A stretch of 45,275 bases of DNA from assembly GCA_025353105.1 (NCBI GenBank), contig JANXRG010000055.1, forward strand, positions 1 to 45,275, written 5' to 3'. This stretch comes from Verrucomicrobiota bacterium. Its GTDB lineage: Bacteria > Verrucomicrobiota > Verrucomicrobiia > Chthoniobacterales > SZAS-18. Each line of letters begins with the position of its first letter. Positions within the stretch are counted from its first letter, which is position 1. The notes under the pieces were generated by a model. It was not told where the DNA came from. It did not search any database and was given only the letters and a program-made list of their open reading frames with translations. Of this stretch, positions 17,042-25,137 are shown piece after piece. The position numbers and the translations under genes are program-made.

Positions 17042-19969
17042 ATGCATTCCCGCCTGCGCTCCCTCGTTTCCCTCGCCGCCCTCGTTCTTCTTCCCCTCGC
17101 CAGCCCATCCGCGTTTGGCGCGCCAAACGTTGTCAACCTGTCCACCCGCCTCAAGATTGAAACCGGCGGGAGCGTTGGAATTGCCGGATTCGTCATCCAG
17201 GGAACCGGGGTAAAGCCCGTGATGATTCGGGCGCTCGGACCTACGCTCAGCGCTCGGGGCGTGACCGGGGTTCTGGCCAATCCGTCGATGGAAATTTACG
17301 ATTCGGGCGGGACAAAGTTTGGCAGCAACGACGACTGGGACCAGACGGGCGACATCCAGACAAAGCATGCAACGCTCGGCCTCGCACTCCCGCAGGCTGC
17401 TGAATCGGTCATTTATGCCGTGCTGCCTCCAGGGGCCTACACGGCAATTGTCAGCGGGGTGGGAGGCACCACAGGCGTGGCCTTGGTGGAGGTGTACGAC
17501 ATGGACACCACCGCGACGTGCTCGCTCATCAATGTGGCCACGCGCGGCATCGTGCGGACCGCCGCAGAGGTCATGATCGCGGGCTTTGTCCTCAGCGGCA
17601 CGGGGACCAAGGACGTCATGGTCCGCGCGATCGCGCCGACGCTGATCCAGTACAGCGTTCCAAACGTGCTCAGCGATCCGACCATCGATGTCTACGACAG
17701 CACCGGCACCAAGATTTTCTCGAATGACAATTGGGCCACGCAAACGCTGCCGGCCACCGCCGCGACCATCACCGGCACGGGCAAGGCGCCCACCGACAGC
17801 CGGGAATCCGCGCTCGTCATGACGCTCAGCCCAGGCGCCTACACCGTGATCATGAGCGGCGTCGGTGGCGCAGTCGGCAACGCGTTGGTGGAAGTTTACG
17901 ATTTGGCCGCAACGACGCCGCCCGCGGTCAACGGCCAGGTCTATCTCACCACCCTGCGACCGGTGGCTGGGGCCGTGTCGACCGGATCGGGCGACGCGTC
18001 GATGATCGTCGCAGCCGATGGCCTGTCGGCGACCGTCAATCTCCCGCGCTACACCGGCTTGTCCGGCAACATCGTGGGCGCGCACATTGAGAATTCCAGC
18101 GGAGCCAACTTGTTTGACCTCAATCCGAATTCCATGCGCGTCGATGGCACGTGGCTCTGGACATTTGCCTTCACCAACGGAAGCCTCACGGCGGCACAAG
18201 TCGCCGACTTGATCCGGACGGGGCAAGTGGTGCTCCGGGTATATACGGACACCAATCCGGGCGGCGAACTCGCCGGCACGTTCGGGGCGGCCGCCGGCTC
18301 CACCACCTTCTCACCTCCCGCTGTCCCACCAACCCTGCCCGGCGGTACGCCCGCCGACTTCGACGCCTCGCGCTTCCTCGGCCAAGCCTCGTTTGGTCCG
18401 ACAAGCATCAGTTCGGTCTCGGATAAAACGTCGATCGCCTACGTGAAGAACAAGGGATTCAGCGCGTGGATTGACGAGCAATTCACGATTCCGGCGACGA
18501 CCTTCATGCCGGCGATGCCGCTACCGTTCGCGGACGCCGTCGTGCCCGCGCAGGTCGATCTGCCGAGCCTGTCAAACGTCTACTACACCTGGTGGCAGAG
18601 GTCGGTGACCGCGCCGGACCAGCTCCGCCAGCGCGTCGCCTACGCGCTCAGCCAGATCCTGGTCGTCTCGACGAACTCCGCCAACCTGAACGACCAGCCC
18701 TACTCGCTCGCCTCTTATTACGATTTGCTGCTGAACGACGCCTTTGGAAATTTCCGCACGCTTCTGAAGGACCTCACGCTCCATCCCTCGATGGGCGAAT
18801 TCCTCGACATGCTTAAGAACCAGAAGGGCACACCGAACGAAAACTACGCGCGAGAAATCAACCAGTTGTTCTCGATCGGCCTGTATCAACTCTACTCCGA
18901 CGGCACGCTTCAGCTTGATTCGCGCGGCCTGCCGGTCGCCACCTACGACCAGAACGCGATCATCGGGTTCGCGCGGGTGTTCACCGGTTGGTCCTATGCG
19001 GACGCGGGGGCAAACTTCTTTGCGGGACGCGTCTTTGCGATCGGCGTGACCCCGCCTTCCCTCACGACCCCGATGCTCCTCTTCCCGACGCGTCATGAAC
19101 CTGGAGCGAAGACGCTGCTCAACGGCGTGACCATACCCGCGTTGCCGACGGGAACGGCGGTGACGGCCGCGAGCGCCTACAGTGATCTCGACGCAGCAAT
19201 CAACTGCATCTTCAGCCACCCAAACCTCGGCCCGTTCATCGCGCGGCAGCTCATCCAGCGCCTGGTCACGAGCAATCCGAGCCCCGGCTACATCTATCGC
19301 GTCAGCCGCAAATTTGATGACAACGGCCAGGGGGTGCGCGGCGATCTCAAGGCCGTGGTGAAGGCGATTCTCAGCGACTACGAGGCGCGAACGACGGACA
19401 CGCTCGCCTTCCCCGGCACGGGCAAGCAACAGGAACCCGTCCTGCGCGTCGCGAAAGTGTTGCGCGCCTTCGGGGCCACCTCGACCAGCGGCAAATGGCT
19501 CATCGGCGGGACGGACGGAACGCTCGGCATGACGCCGCTGGCGGCACCGACGGTCTTCAATTTCTTCGCGCCCGACTACATCGCGCCGGGCGATCTGGCC
19601 AACGCCAACCTCCTCAGCCCGGAGTTTGACATCACCAACGAATCGACCATCACGACCGCGGCGAACGCGATGCGCTCTCTTGCGTTCGACGGCATCGGCG
19701 GTGGCGGCACGGACCGAACGAAGCTCAGCTTCAATCTCAACACCAGCACCGATCCGTGGATCGGGCAGAGCATCAATCCGACAACGCTGGTGGATCAATT
19801 CAATCTACTCCTAATGAGCGGGCAGATGCCGACAACCATGCGCGACAAGATTGCGACCGCCGTGGCGCTCACGAACAACGGTGGCACCTCCGGCGCGAAT
19901 CAACTCGAGCGGGTGCGAACAGCGGTCCATCTCATCATCACGTCCCCACAGTTCTCCACCCAGCGCTGA
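17042..19969 (+). CDS. DUF1800 domain protein with N-terminal beta repeats and a CHRD-like domain (copy 2)
   Basis: 975 aa from ATG 17042, which starts a signal peptide (MHSRLRSLVSLAALVLLPLA). It has the same architecture as the gene at 12371: two beta repeats (IAGFVIQGTGVKPVMIRALG and IAGFVLSGTGTKDVMVRAIA), a CHRD-like segment ending GQVVLRVYTDTNPGGEL, and DUF1800 with NENYAREINQLFSIGLYQLY, FARVFTGWSY and FIARQLIQRLVTSNPSPGYI. The conservation of order and motifs shows a paralogue; divergence is spread over the whole length, so the duplication is not recent. It is followed 37 bp later by a second DUF1501 gene. Confidence 0.93.
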   Translation: MHSRLRSLVSLAALVLLPLASPSAFGAPNVVNLSTRLKIETGGSVGIAGFVIQGTGVKPVMIRALGPTLSARGVTGVLANPSMEIYDSGGTKFGSNDDWDQTGDIQTKHATLGLALPQAAESVIYAVLPPGAYTAIVSGVGGTTGVALVEVYDMDTTATCSLINVATRGIVRTAAEVMIAGFVLSGTGTKDVMVRAIAPTLIQYSVPNVLSDPTIDVYDSTGTKIFSNDNWATQTLPATAATITGTGKAPTDSRESALVMTLSPGAYTVIMSGVGGAVGNALVEVYDLAATTPPAVNGQVYLTTLRPVAGAVSTGSGDASMIVAADGLSATVNLPRYTGLSGNIVGAHIENSSGANLFDLNPNSMRVDGTWLWTFAFTNGSLTAAQVADLIRTGQVVLRVYTDTNPGGELAGTFGAAAGSTTFSPPAVPPTLPGGTPADFDASRFLGQASFGPTSISSVSDKTSIAYVKNKGFSAWIDEQFTIPATTFMPAMPLPFADAVVPAQVDLPSLSNVYYTWWQRSVTAPDQLRQRVAYALSQILVVSTNSANLNDQPYSLASYYDLLLNDAFGNFRTLLKDLTLHPSMGEFLDMLKNQKGTPNENYAREINQLFSIGLYQLYSDGTLQLDSRGLPVATYDQNAIIGFARVFTGWSYADAGANFFAGRVFAIGVTPPSLTTPMLLFPTRHEPGAKTLLNGVTIPALPTGTAVTAASAYSDLDAAINCIFSHPNLGPFIARQLIQRLVTSNPSPGYIYRVSRKFDDNGQGVRGDLKAVVKAILSDYEARTTDTLAFPGTGKQQEPVLRVAKVLRAFGATSTSGKWLIGGTDGTLGMTPLAAPTVFNFFAPDYIAPGDLANANLLSPEFDITNESTITTAANAMRSLAFDGIGGGGTDRTKLSFNLNTSTDPWIGQSINPTTLVDQFNLLLMSGQMPTTMRDKIATAVALTNNGGTSGANQLERVRTAVHLIITSPQFSTQR

Positions 19970-20006
19970 TCTCCGCCTTTCGAGCGTCCACCTCCGTCTT
20001 ATCCCG

Positions 20007-21473
20007 ATGAATACGCCCAACCTCATCACCCGCCGCTCCTTTATGCGCCAGGCCGCCTGCGCGGCTGTCGGCACCGCCGGCCTAACCAATGCGCTCTTTG
20101 ATTTGCGCAAGATTGCCGCCTTCAGCCTCGGAAATTCCGATGTGCTGAGCGGCGATTACAAAGCCCTCGTCTGCCTGTTCCTTTACGGCGGCAACGACGC
20201 GAACAACATGATCGTGCCGACCTCGACGACTGATTACAACGGCTACACCGCAGCCCGCGGTGGCATTGCGCTCCCGCTTGCCGGAATCCTTCCGATCAGT
20301 CCGCTGACAAGCGATGGACGAACCTTCGGCCTCAACGGCAACCTGACCGGCCTCAAGTCGCTTTTCGACCAGCAGAAACTCGCGATTCTGGCCAACGTGG
20401 GTTCCCTCGTTGAGCCTCTCGCCAACGTCACCGACTACCGCTCGTCGAGCAAGCGCAAGCCGCCGCAGCTTTTCTCGCACAGCGACCAACAGTCCCAGTG
20501 GCAGACCAGTGTGCCGGACGTGGGTCTCGGCGCCGTGACGGGATGGGGCGGACGCATGGGTGAACTGGCGGCCCTAAAGGCGTTGAACTCCAGCGGTCAG
20601 GTTTCGGTCTGCATTTCGCTCAACGGTAACAACACGTTTCAGGTGGGCGACACGGTAGTCCCCTACAACGTCTCCACCAATGGCGCCGTGGGCCTCAACA
20701 ACTACATCTATGGTGCCCCAGTCGGTGCCAATGCGAACGACCTCCTTCGTTCCCGCGCGATCGACGACCTCATCGCGCTGAGCCACACGAACCTGTTCGA
20801 AAAGACCTTTGCCGCCACGGCTAAGCGTTCAATCGACAACGCCGCGTTGCTCAGGGTTGCCCTCAATCGGACCGATCCCGTGTTGGGCACGCCGCTCGCG
20901 ACCGTTTTCCCGACCACCGGATTAGGCAACCAACTCAAGATGATTGCCCGCTTGATTAAGGGTCGCGACGATCTGAATCTCCGTCGCCAAATCTTCTTCG
21001 TCTCGGTGGGCGGGTACGACACGCACACCAACGAAGTAACCGCGCAGAACGGCCTGTACGCCGAGCTCAGCGGGGCCGTCAGCGCTTTCTACGCCGCCAC
21101 GGTGGAAATGGCGGTGCAAGATACCGTCACCACCTTCACGGGTTCAGATTTCGGCCGCACCTACCAGGGCAATGGCAACGGTTCCGACCACGGTTGGGGC
21201 AGCCATCATCTGATCGTCGGCGGCGCGGTGCATGGCCAGAACATTTACGGGAACCGCGGCATGCCCGACCAGGTGCTCAACCAGACCGGCGCGCCCCACG
21301 TCAATCCCGACGACACCGGCCAGGGCCGCTGGGTGCCATCGACCTCGGTGGACGAATACGCGGCGCGCCTCGCGCTTTGGTTCGGCGTCAGCCAGACTGA
21401 TCTTGCGTCCGTTTTGCCGAACATCGGAAGGTTTAACACGAATTATACGGACCCAAAGCTGGCCTTTATCTAG
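20007..21473 (+). CDS. DUF1501 domain protein, Tat-exported (copy 2)
   Basis: 488 aa from ATG 20007 (MNTPNLITRRSFMRQAACAA); upstream in-frame codons lie inside the DUF1800 gene and give no signal peptide. Twin-arginine motif TRRSFMR. DUF1501 signatures are LVCLFLYGGNDANNMIV, PQLFSHSDQQSQW, FFVSVGGYDTHTNEV, FTGSDFGRTY and GSDHGWGSHHLIVGG. It is clearly a paralogue of the protein at 15286. One difference is a longer C-terminal insertion before the DDTGQGRWVPS segment. It closes the four-gene DUF1800/DUF1501 array. Confidence 0.93.
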   Translation: MNTPNLITRRSFMRQAACAAVGTAGLTNALFDLRKIAAFSLGNSDVLSGDYKALVCLFLYGGNDANNMIVPTSTTDYNGYTAARGGIALPLAGILPISPLTSDGRTFGLNGNLTGLKSLFDQQKLAILANVGSLVEPLANVTDYRSSSKRKPPQLFSHSDQQSQWQTSVPDVGLGAVTGWGGRMGELAALKALNSSGQVSVCISLNGNNTFQVGDTVVPYNVSTNGAVGLNNYIYGAPVGANANDLLRSRAIDDLIALSHTNLFEKTFAATAKRSIDNAALLRVALNRTDPVLGTPLATVFPTTGLGNQLKMIARLIKGRDDLNLRRQIFFVSVGGYDTHTNEVTAQNGLYAELSGAVSAFYAATVEMAVQDTVTTFTGSDFGRTYQGNGNGSDHGWGSHHLIVGGAVHGQNIYGNRGMPDQVLNQTGAPHVNPDDTGQGRWVPSTSVDEYAARLALWFGVSQTDLASVLPNIGRFNTNYTDPKLAFI

Positions 21474-21543
21474 GGCGCGACGAAGGCGGATCTTTCGCGC
21501 GATTTGGCTATTCAAATCACGCGACGTTCGTAGTCTGGGCGGC

Positions 21544-22446
21544 ATGTCCCAAGCCGCTCCCGACTTCACCAAGTTTCCGGCCGCCCAAAAGGCTGCCTAC
21601 CTCGGCGCGATCGCGTCGCTTACGACCGCCAACCGTCGCGCGTCGGACGCGGAGGTGGAGTTTCTCAACCATCTGGCGCAGGCGACCGGTCTCACCGAGC
21701 AGGAAGCGCGACACGTGATCGATTCCGCCCGTGATCAGGGTAGCGACAGCCTGCAGAAGAGTCTCGACGGGTTGAAGACCAGCGATCTCCGCTTCTCGCT
21801 CGTGCAGGACATGATTTCGTTCGCGCAATCGGACGGGCAATACACCGACGAGGAACAAGAGCGCATCGCGCAAATGGCCGAGTATCTCGGCGTCAGCGAA
21901 GAGCAGTTCGACGCGCTGCACCAGTACCAACAGGCCGCCGCGGACGGACAGAATGTGACCGATCCGAAGTTCCTCCAGCAGAGCGGACTCGGATCGCTCT
22001 TCAGCCAGCTCGGTCTCCCCAAGGGCGGCGGCATGCTGCCCGGCATTCTGGCCGCGGTCGGACCAATGATTCTCCAGCGCGTCCTCTCTTCGCGCAGCGG
22101 CCCCGGCGGACTTGGCGCCTCCGCGGGCGCGCCCGGTGGCGGCCTCATGGGTATTCTCGGTCAGGTGATGGGCCGCGTGGGTGGTGCGCCGCAACAGGCG
22201 TCCGCGCCGGGCAGCGGCGGCGGACTCATGGATATCCTGGGCCAGGTGATGGGCGGCATGGGCGGCACCCCGCAGCAAGCCTCCGCCCCATCATCCGGCA
22301 TGGGCGGACTCGGACAAATTCTTCAGGTGCTCGGACAATTGGGCGGCCCCAGCGGAGCGCCGCCCCAGCAGGCCACCGCCGCCCCGCAGGGTGGCGGCTA
22401 CGACTCCGCCGGCGAACTGATCGGAGCATTGTTTCCGCAGAAATAG
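21544..22446 (+). CDS. TerB-like protein with glycine/glutamine-rich C-terminal repeats
   Basis: 300 aa from ATG 21544 (MSQAAPDFTKFPAAQKAAYL), 70 bp after the DUF1501 stop; the longer open frame upstream overlaps DUF1501 and is rejected. Residues about 10-140 are helical and TerB-like, with two repeats containing acidic pairs (TANRRASDAEVEFLNHLAQA and FAQSDGQYTDEEQERIAQMA). TerB-like proteins are thought to bind metal or mediate protein contacts at the inner membrane. From about residue 150 the chain is Gly/Pro/Gln-rich, with about 27-residue repeats of the form GGLM-ILGQVMG--GG-PQQAS. No signal peptide. It may lead the small operon that follows, whose first gene starts 34 bp later. Function unknown. 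Confidence 0.72.
   Translation: MSQAAPDFTKFPAAQKAAYLGAIASLTTANRRASDAEVEFLNHLAQATGLTEQEARHVIDSARDQGSDSLQKSLDGLKTSDLRFSLVQDMISFAQSDGQYTDEEQERIAQMAEYLGVSEEQFDALHQYQQAAADGQNVTDPKFLQQSGLGSLFSQLGLPKGGGMLPGILAAVGPMILQRVLSSRSGPGGLGASAGAPGGGLMGILGQVMGRVGGAPQQASAPGSGGGLMDILGQVMGGMGGTPQQASAPSSGMGGLGQILQVLGQLGGPSGAPPQQATAAPQGGGYDSAGELIGALFPQK
22135..22386 (+). repeat. In-frame tandem repeats, about 81 bp each
   Basis: Two closely matching 27-residue units (22135-22215 and 22216-22296), with cores GLMGILGQVMG and GLMDILGQVMG each followed by PQQASAP, then a degenerate third unit (GLGQILQVLGQLGG...PPQQATA). They encode the C-terminal part of the TerB-like protein and may vary in copy number between strains. 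Confidence 0.75.
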
Positions 22447-22480
22447 GTGCGCAGCTGAACGCAACCTGTCGCTCAAACCG

Positions 22481-22823
22481 ATGCGGATTCATCCGGTCTG
22501 CGCGCTCGGCTGGGCGTCCATTGCCAGCCTCATCGCGAGCGGCACGACTGCCTCCGCCCGCCCGCCCACTCCGCCGTTGCCGGCCGGTGGGTTCGTGGAG
22601 CCGGAGACATTTCTGATCACGAGGGTGTTGTCCACGGCGGCGATTCCGTCTCGCCATTATCATGTTCCAAAAAAATGTACCGCGTGTCACGACTAGTTCC
22701 GGAGAACGAGTGATGGATTCGGCCACGATCGCGGTCGCGGTTCGAGCGCTGAACCGTCGACCTCTCTGGCGTCGAATTGCTTGCGAAGGTTTGCGCGAAG
22801 GAATATCAATGACGATTCGATGA
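22481..22823 (+). pseudogene. TonB_C-like secreted protein, frameshifted at an A7 tract (or expressed by slippage)
   Basis: ATG 22481 starts a signal peptide (MRIHPVCALGWASIASLIAS) and a short region FLITRVLSTAAIPSRHYHV. The frame then crosses seven A's (22669-22675) and stops 15 nt later at a TAG (22694-22696). With one A fewer the reading continues VPRVTTSSGERVMDSATIAV and runs to a TGA at 22821-22823, giving 113 aa. That second part carries the RVTxSSG--xxD pattern of the TonB C-terminal domain and matches the gene at 23592 (RVTQSSGRSEIDAIAFDY). The repaired stop overlaps the start of the next gene as ATGA, strong support that the second frame was or is translated. Mutation, sequencing error or slippage cannot be separated here. 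Confidence 0.7.
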
Positions 22824-23569
22824 CTCGTCACCTGCACCCTCGTCTCAAGCGTGGGCGACGGCATCAGATCGCTGGATGGCTCATGATCAGCATCGCTGGT
22901 CTCGTTGGCGCTGGCGCATCCGCCCTTGCCTCCCCGTATGCCGACGCTCTCAGTGCGCTGAACCGCCGGCAATACGAGGAAGCCGCCCGTTTATTCGGTC
23001 ACGCCATCGCCTCGAATCTTCAGCCTGGGGAATCGCTTTGGTACCGCGCGGAAATCCGGGCGTACCAGCGGCGTCCAGCCGACGCGTATGCAGATTGCGA
23101 TCGCCTGAGGCAGCTCGCGCCGCGGTCGTCCGCCTCCCTGCTGGCGCGCGCCCGCGTGTGCGAATTGCTCGGGGACGACCCGGGAGCCGAGCGCAGCCTG
23201 CGCGCGGCGATCGCGGCGTTTCCCATGTCCCCGCGGGCGTACAATTCCCTCGCGTGGCGACTCGCGACCAACCCATCGGCCGGCGTGCGCAACGGACGCG
23301 AAGCCGTGCGACTCGCACAGCGCGGCTGCGACCTGACGCATTTTGAAAGTTGGGGTTATCTCGACACTCTCGCCGCCGCCTACGCCGAGGCCGGCAACTG
23401 GACGGAGGCGGTCCGCGTTCAACGGGACGCCATCGAACGCGTCAAACGAAAGATCTCCCATGGGCCGGCGAACGAGACCCTCGAAGAAATGAACGTACGA
23501 CTGCGCGAATTCCAGTCGTCGAAGCCCTATCGCCGTCAGCCCGACCGGGAGGTTTTGGTCGACAGTTAA
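22820..23569 (+). CDS. Exported TPR protein
   Basis: 249 aa. ATG 22820 is chosen over upstream in-frame codons because it overlaps the repaired stop of the preceding gene (ATGA) and gives a basic N-terminus followed by a hydrophobic segment (IAGWLMISIAGLVGAGASAL). The rest is TPR-type helical repeats: residues about 45-110, then YNSLAWRLATNPSAGVRNGR and WGYLDTLAAAYAEAGNWTEA. The last two form a version common in Planctomycetes and Verrucomicrobia (LAWxLATxP..VRxGxxAVxLA). The role is probably protein-protein interaction in the periplasm. It sits between two TonB_C-like genes, so a shared function in envelope or transport is possible. Confidence 0.82.
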   Translation: MTRHLHPRLKRGRRHQIAGWLMISIAGLVGAGASALASPYADALSALNRRQYEEAARLFGHAIASNLQPGESLWYRAEIRAYQRRPADAYADCDRLRQLAPRSSASLLARARVCELLGDDPGAERSLRAAIAAFPMSPRAYNSLAWRLATNPSAGVRNGREAVRLAQRGCDLTHFESWGYLDTLAAAYAEAGNWTEAVRVQRDAIERVKRKISHGPANETLEEMNVRLREFQSSKPYRRQPDREVLVDS

Positions 23570-23591
23570 TTGCTCCAGCCGACTCCAGCCC

Positions 23592-24299
23592 ATGCAACAC
23601 ATAAAATCATCCTCCCTCGCCTGTGCCGTGTTTTTCGCGCTCGCGTGCCCTTCGGTCGCGCGGGCCAAGGAACCCGCGAAGCCGGCGAGCAACATGAAGT
23701 TTCTTAAGATCCCCACCGAATACCTGATCACCCGCACCTTGCAGTCGACGAGCGGTCCGCTCCGCACCTACCGCGTGGTGATCACAATCCCGCCCACCGC
23801 CAATCCCAGGGCCGCGCAGGCCCGGGTTACGCAGAGTAGCGGAAGAAGCGAGATCGACGCGATCGCGTTTGACTACGCTCGGGAGATGGTGAAAACCCCG
23901 GCCCTCCGGGCGCTCGTCGGCACGAAAGAACTGGTCTTCCCGCTGGTGGTCGAGCCGCCACAACTGGATTCGTCGTTACGCGCGGACGAGGGGAAGAGAC
24001 CCATTCCACCGGATAAAGACGTGTCATTTCCGGATTCGGGGATCGTTCTGTACGATCAAAACACTCAGGTCCATCCTTCGATGAGCTTCCACGGGAAGAT
24101 GCGGATCATTTTCCCGCCGGCGGGCGGCTACGCCAAAGAAGTCTGTATCCTGGCGCCCTCGGGCGATACCAATACGGACAAATTCTTCCTGCGGTATCGA
24201 CTTTCAAACTGGCAAATTCGCCGATCCTCCAAGGAGCCGCAAATCTTGGACGTCGATTTTGGCGTCCGGCGCGATCCCCACCGTCCCCTCAGCTGGTGA
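23592..24299 (+). CDS. Secreted protein with two TonB_C-like segments
   Basis: 235 aa from ATG 23592. Signal peptide ending near VARA (residue 25). Residues about 42-125 contain YLITRTLQSTSGPLRTYRV and ARVTQSSGRSEIDAIAFDYA, resembling the TonB C-terminal fold. A second such segment follows at about 165-230 (MRIIFPPAGGYAKEVCILAP, then FLRYRLSNWQIRR). It lacks an N-terminal TonB membrane anchor beyond the signal, so it is not a classical energy transducer. It starts 22 bp after the TPR gene, and its end overlaps the convergent kynB gene by 11 bp. The TonB_C link is from pattern only. Confidence 0.7.
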   Translation: MQHIKSSSLACAVFFALACPSVARAKEPAKPASNMKFLKIPTEYLITRTLQSTSGPLRTYRVVITIPPTANPRAAQARVTQSSGRSEIDAIAFDYAREMVKTPALRALVGTKELVFPLVVEPPQLDSSLRADEGKRPIPPDKDVSFPDSGIVLYDQNTQVHPSMSFHGKMRIIFPPAGGYAKEVCILAPSGDTNTDKFFLRYRLSNWQIRRSSKEPQILDVDFGVRRDPHRPLSW

Positions 24300-24921
24300 A
24301 CTCGATCGGCCGGAGCACCGCCCGAATCGGCGAGCCGTCACCGCCGGAGATCTTCAACGGCAGCGCGATCAGCTCGTAACGGCCCGGCGGCACGCCGTCG
24401 AGCTGGAGGTTCTCGAGGATGTGAATCCCGGCGCGACCGATTGCGTGATGGATCGGCAGCGTCTTTGAATCGACCGCGTCCACCGACGGCACATCCACGC
24501 CGAGCAACCGCACGCTGCGCGCGGCGAGCCACTCGATCGCCCCGACCGAGAGCGTGGCGATGCGATCTGGAAAGCGGCTTCGATCGCGACCCGGCGCGGT
24601 GCGCAAGAGAAGTCGCGGCGTGTCGGCGAAATCCAGCGACTCCAACGCGGAAACCGGGATCTCACGATCGCTCGCGATCTCCGCGACCAACGCCGGTCCG
24701 ATGAAAATTTCCAGCGCCAGTCGCTCCATGGTCTCGCCGTGCGAATCGTAATGAAAGGGCGCATCCGCATGCGTGCCGTTGTGCGAACTGGTGGAGAAAC
24801 TCGAAAGATTTACGGACGCGCCCTCGGCGATCCGGAGCGACGTCTTCTTTTGAAACTCCGCATCGCCCGGCCAGGGAACGGTCCCCTCATCGAGCGGAAG
24901 CGAGATGTCGTAAATCTTCAT
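24289..24921 (-). CDS. kynB: Kynurenine formamidase (cyclase family)
   Basis: 210 aa from ATG 24921 (MKIYDISLPLDEGTVPWPGD), the normal length for bacterial KynB. The metal-binding motif H47-NGT-H51-A-D53-APFH57 is intact. The C-terminal LENLQLDGVPPGRYELIALP and SPIRAVLRP segments match KynB closely. The enzyme hydrolyses N-formyl-L-kynurenine to kynurenine in tryptophan degradation. No kynA or kynU is in the window, so a related cyclase-family amidohydrolase role remains possible. Its stop overlaps the convergent TonB_C-like gene by 11 bp. A palindromic element lies between it and msrA. Confidence 0.85.
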   Translation of the reverse strand: MKIYDISLPLDEGTVPWPGDAEFQKKTSLRIAEGASVNLSSFSTSSHNGTHADAPFHYDSHGETMERLALEIFIGPALVAEIASDREIPVSALESLDFADTPRLLLRTAPGRDRSRFPDRIATLSVGAIEWLAARSVRLLGVDVPSVDAVDSKTLPIHHAIGRAGIHILENLQLDGVPPGRYELIALPLKISGGDGSPIRAVLRPIEFTS

Positions 24922-24986
24922 GGGTTCACTCCGTTGGTTGGTCTCAGATCCGCAGGCGATGATGCCTCGAAACCGAAAGCAGTGAA

Positions 24987-25089
24987 AGGTGGAACGCGAC
25001 TTCCGGGCGCGTTGCCAAAAACAAATGCAGCCCGGGACCCGCGGGCTGCCAAGCCCACTGGCAACGCGCCCGGAGGTCGCGTTCCACCT
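24987..25089. repeat. Nested palindromic element (copy 1)
   Basis: Outer arms of 31 nt, 24987-25017 and 25059-25089, are inverted copies with a single mismatch (arm start AGGTGGAACGCGACTTCCGG). The 41-nt centre holds a second perfect 8-bp hairpin, GCAGCCCG (25027-25034) with CGGGCTGC (25042-25049). No reading frame is plausible. A related element is at 27057-27196, with the same arm sequence but a different centre, so this looks like a dispersed REP- or MITE-like family. It could also form a terminator for the leftward msrA gene, but no T-run follows. Confidence 0.85.
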
Positions 25090-25137
25090 GGCTGCGAGCG
25101 GATTGGTCAGTTCAATCCGAGGCGACGCCCGATCCAC

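Noticed and set aside
22676-22693. CTACHD, a CxxCH heme-like motif at the end of the short frame from 22481
   Set aside because: It arises from the out-of-frame reading after the A7 tract; the correct frame reads VPRVTTSSG, which matches the paralogue.
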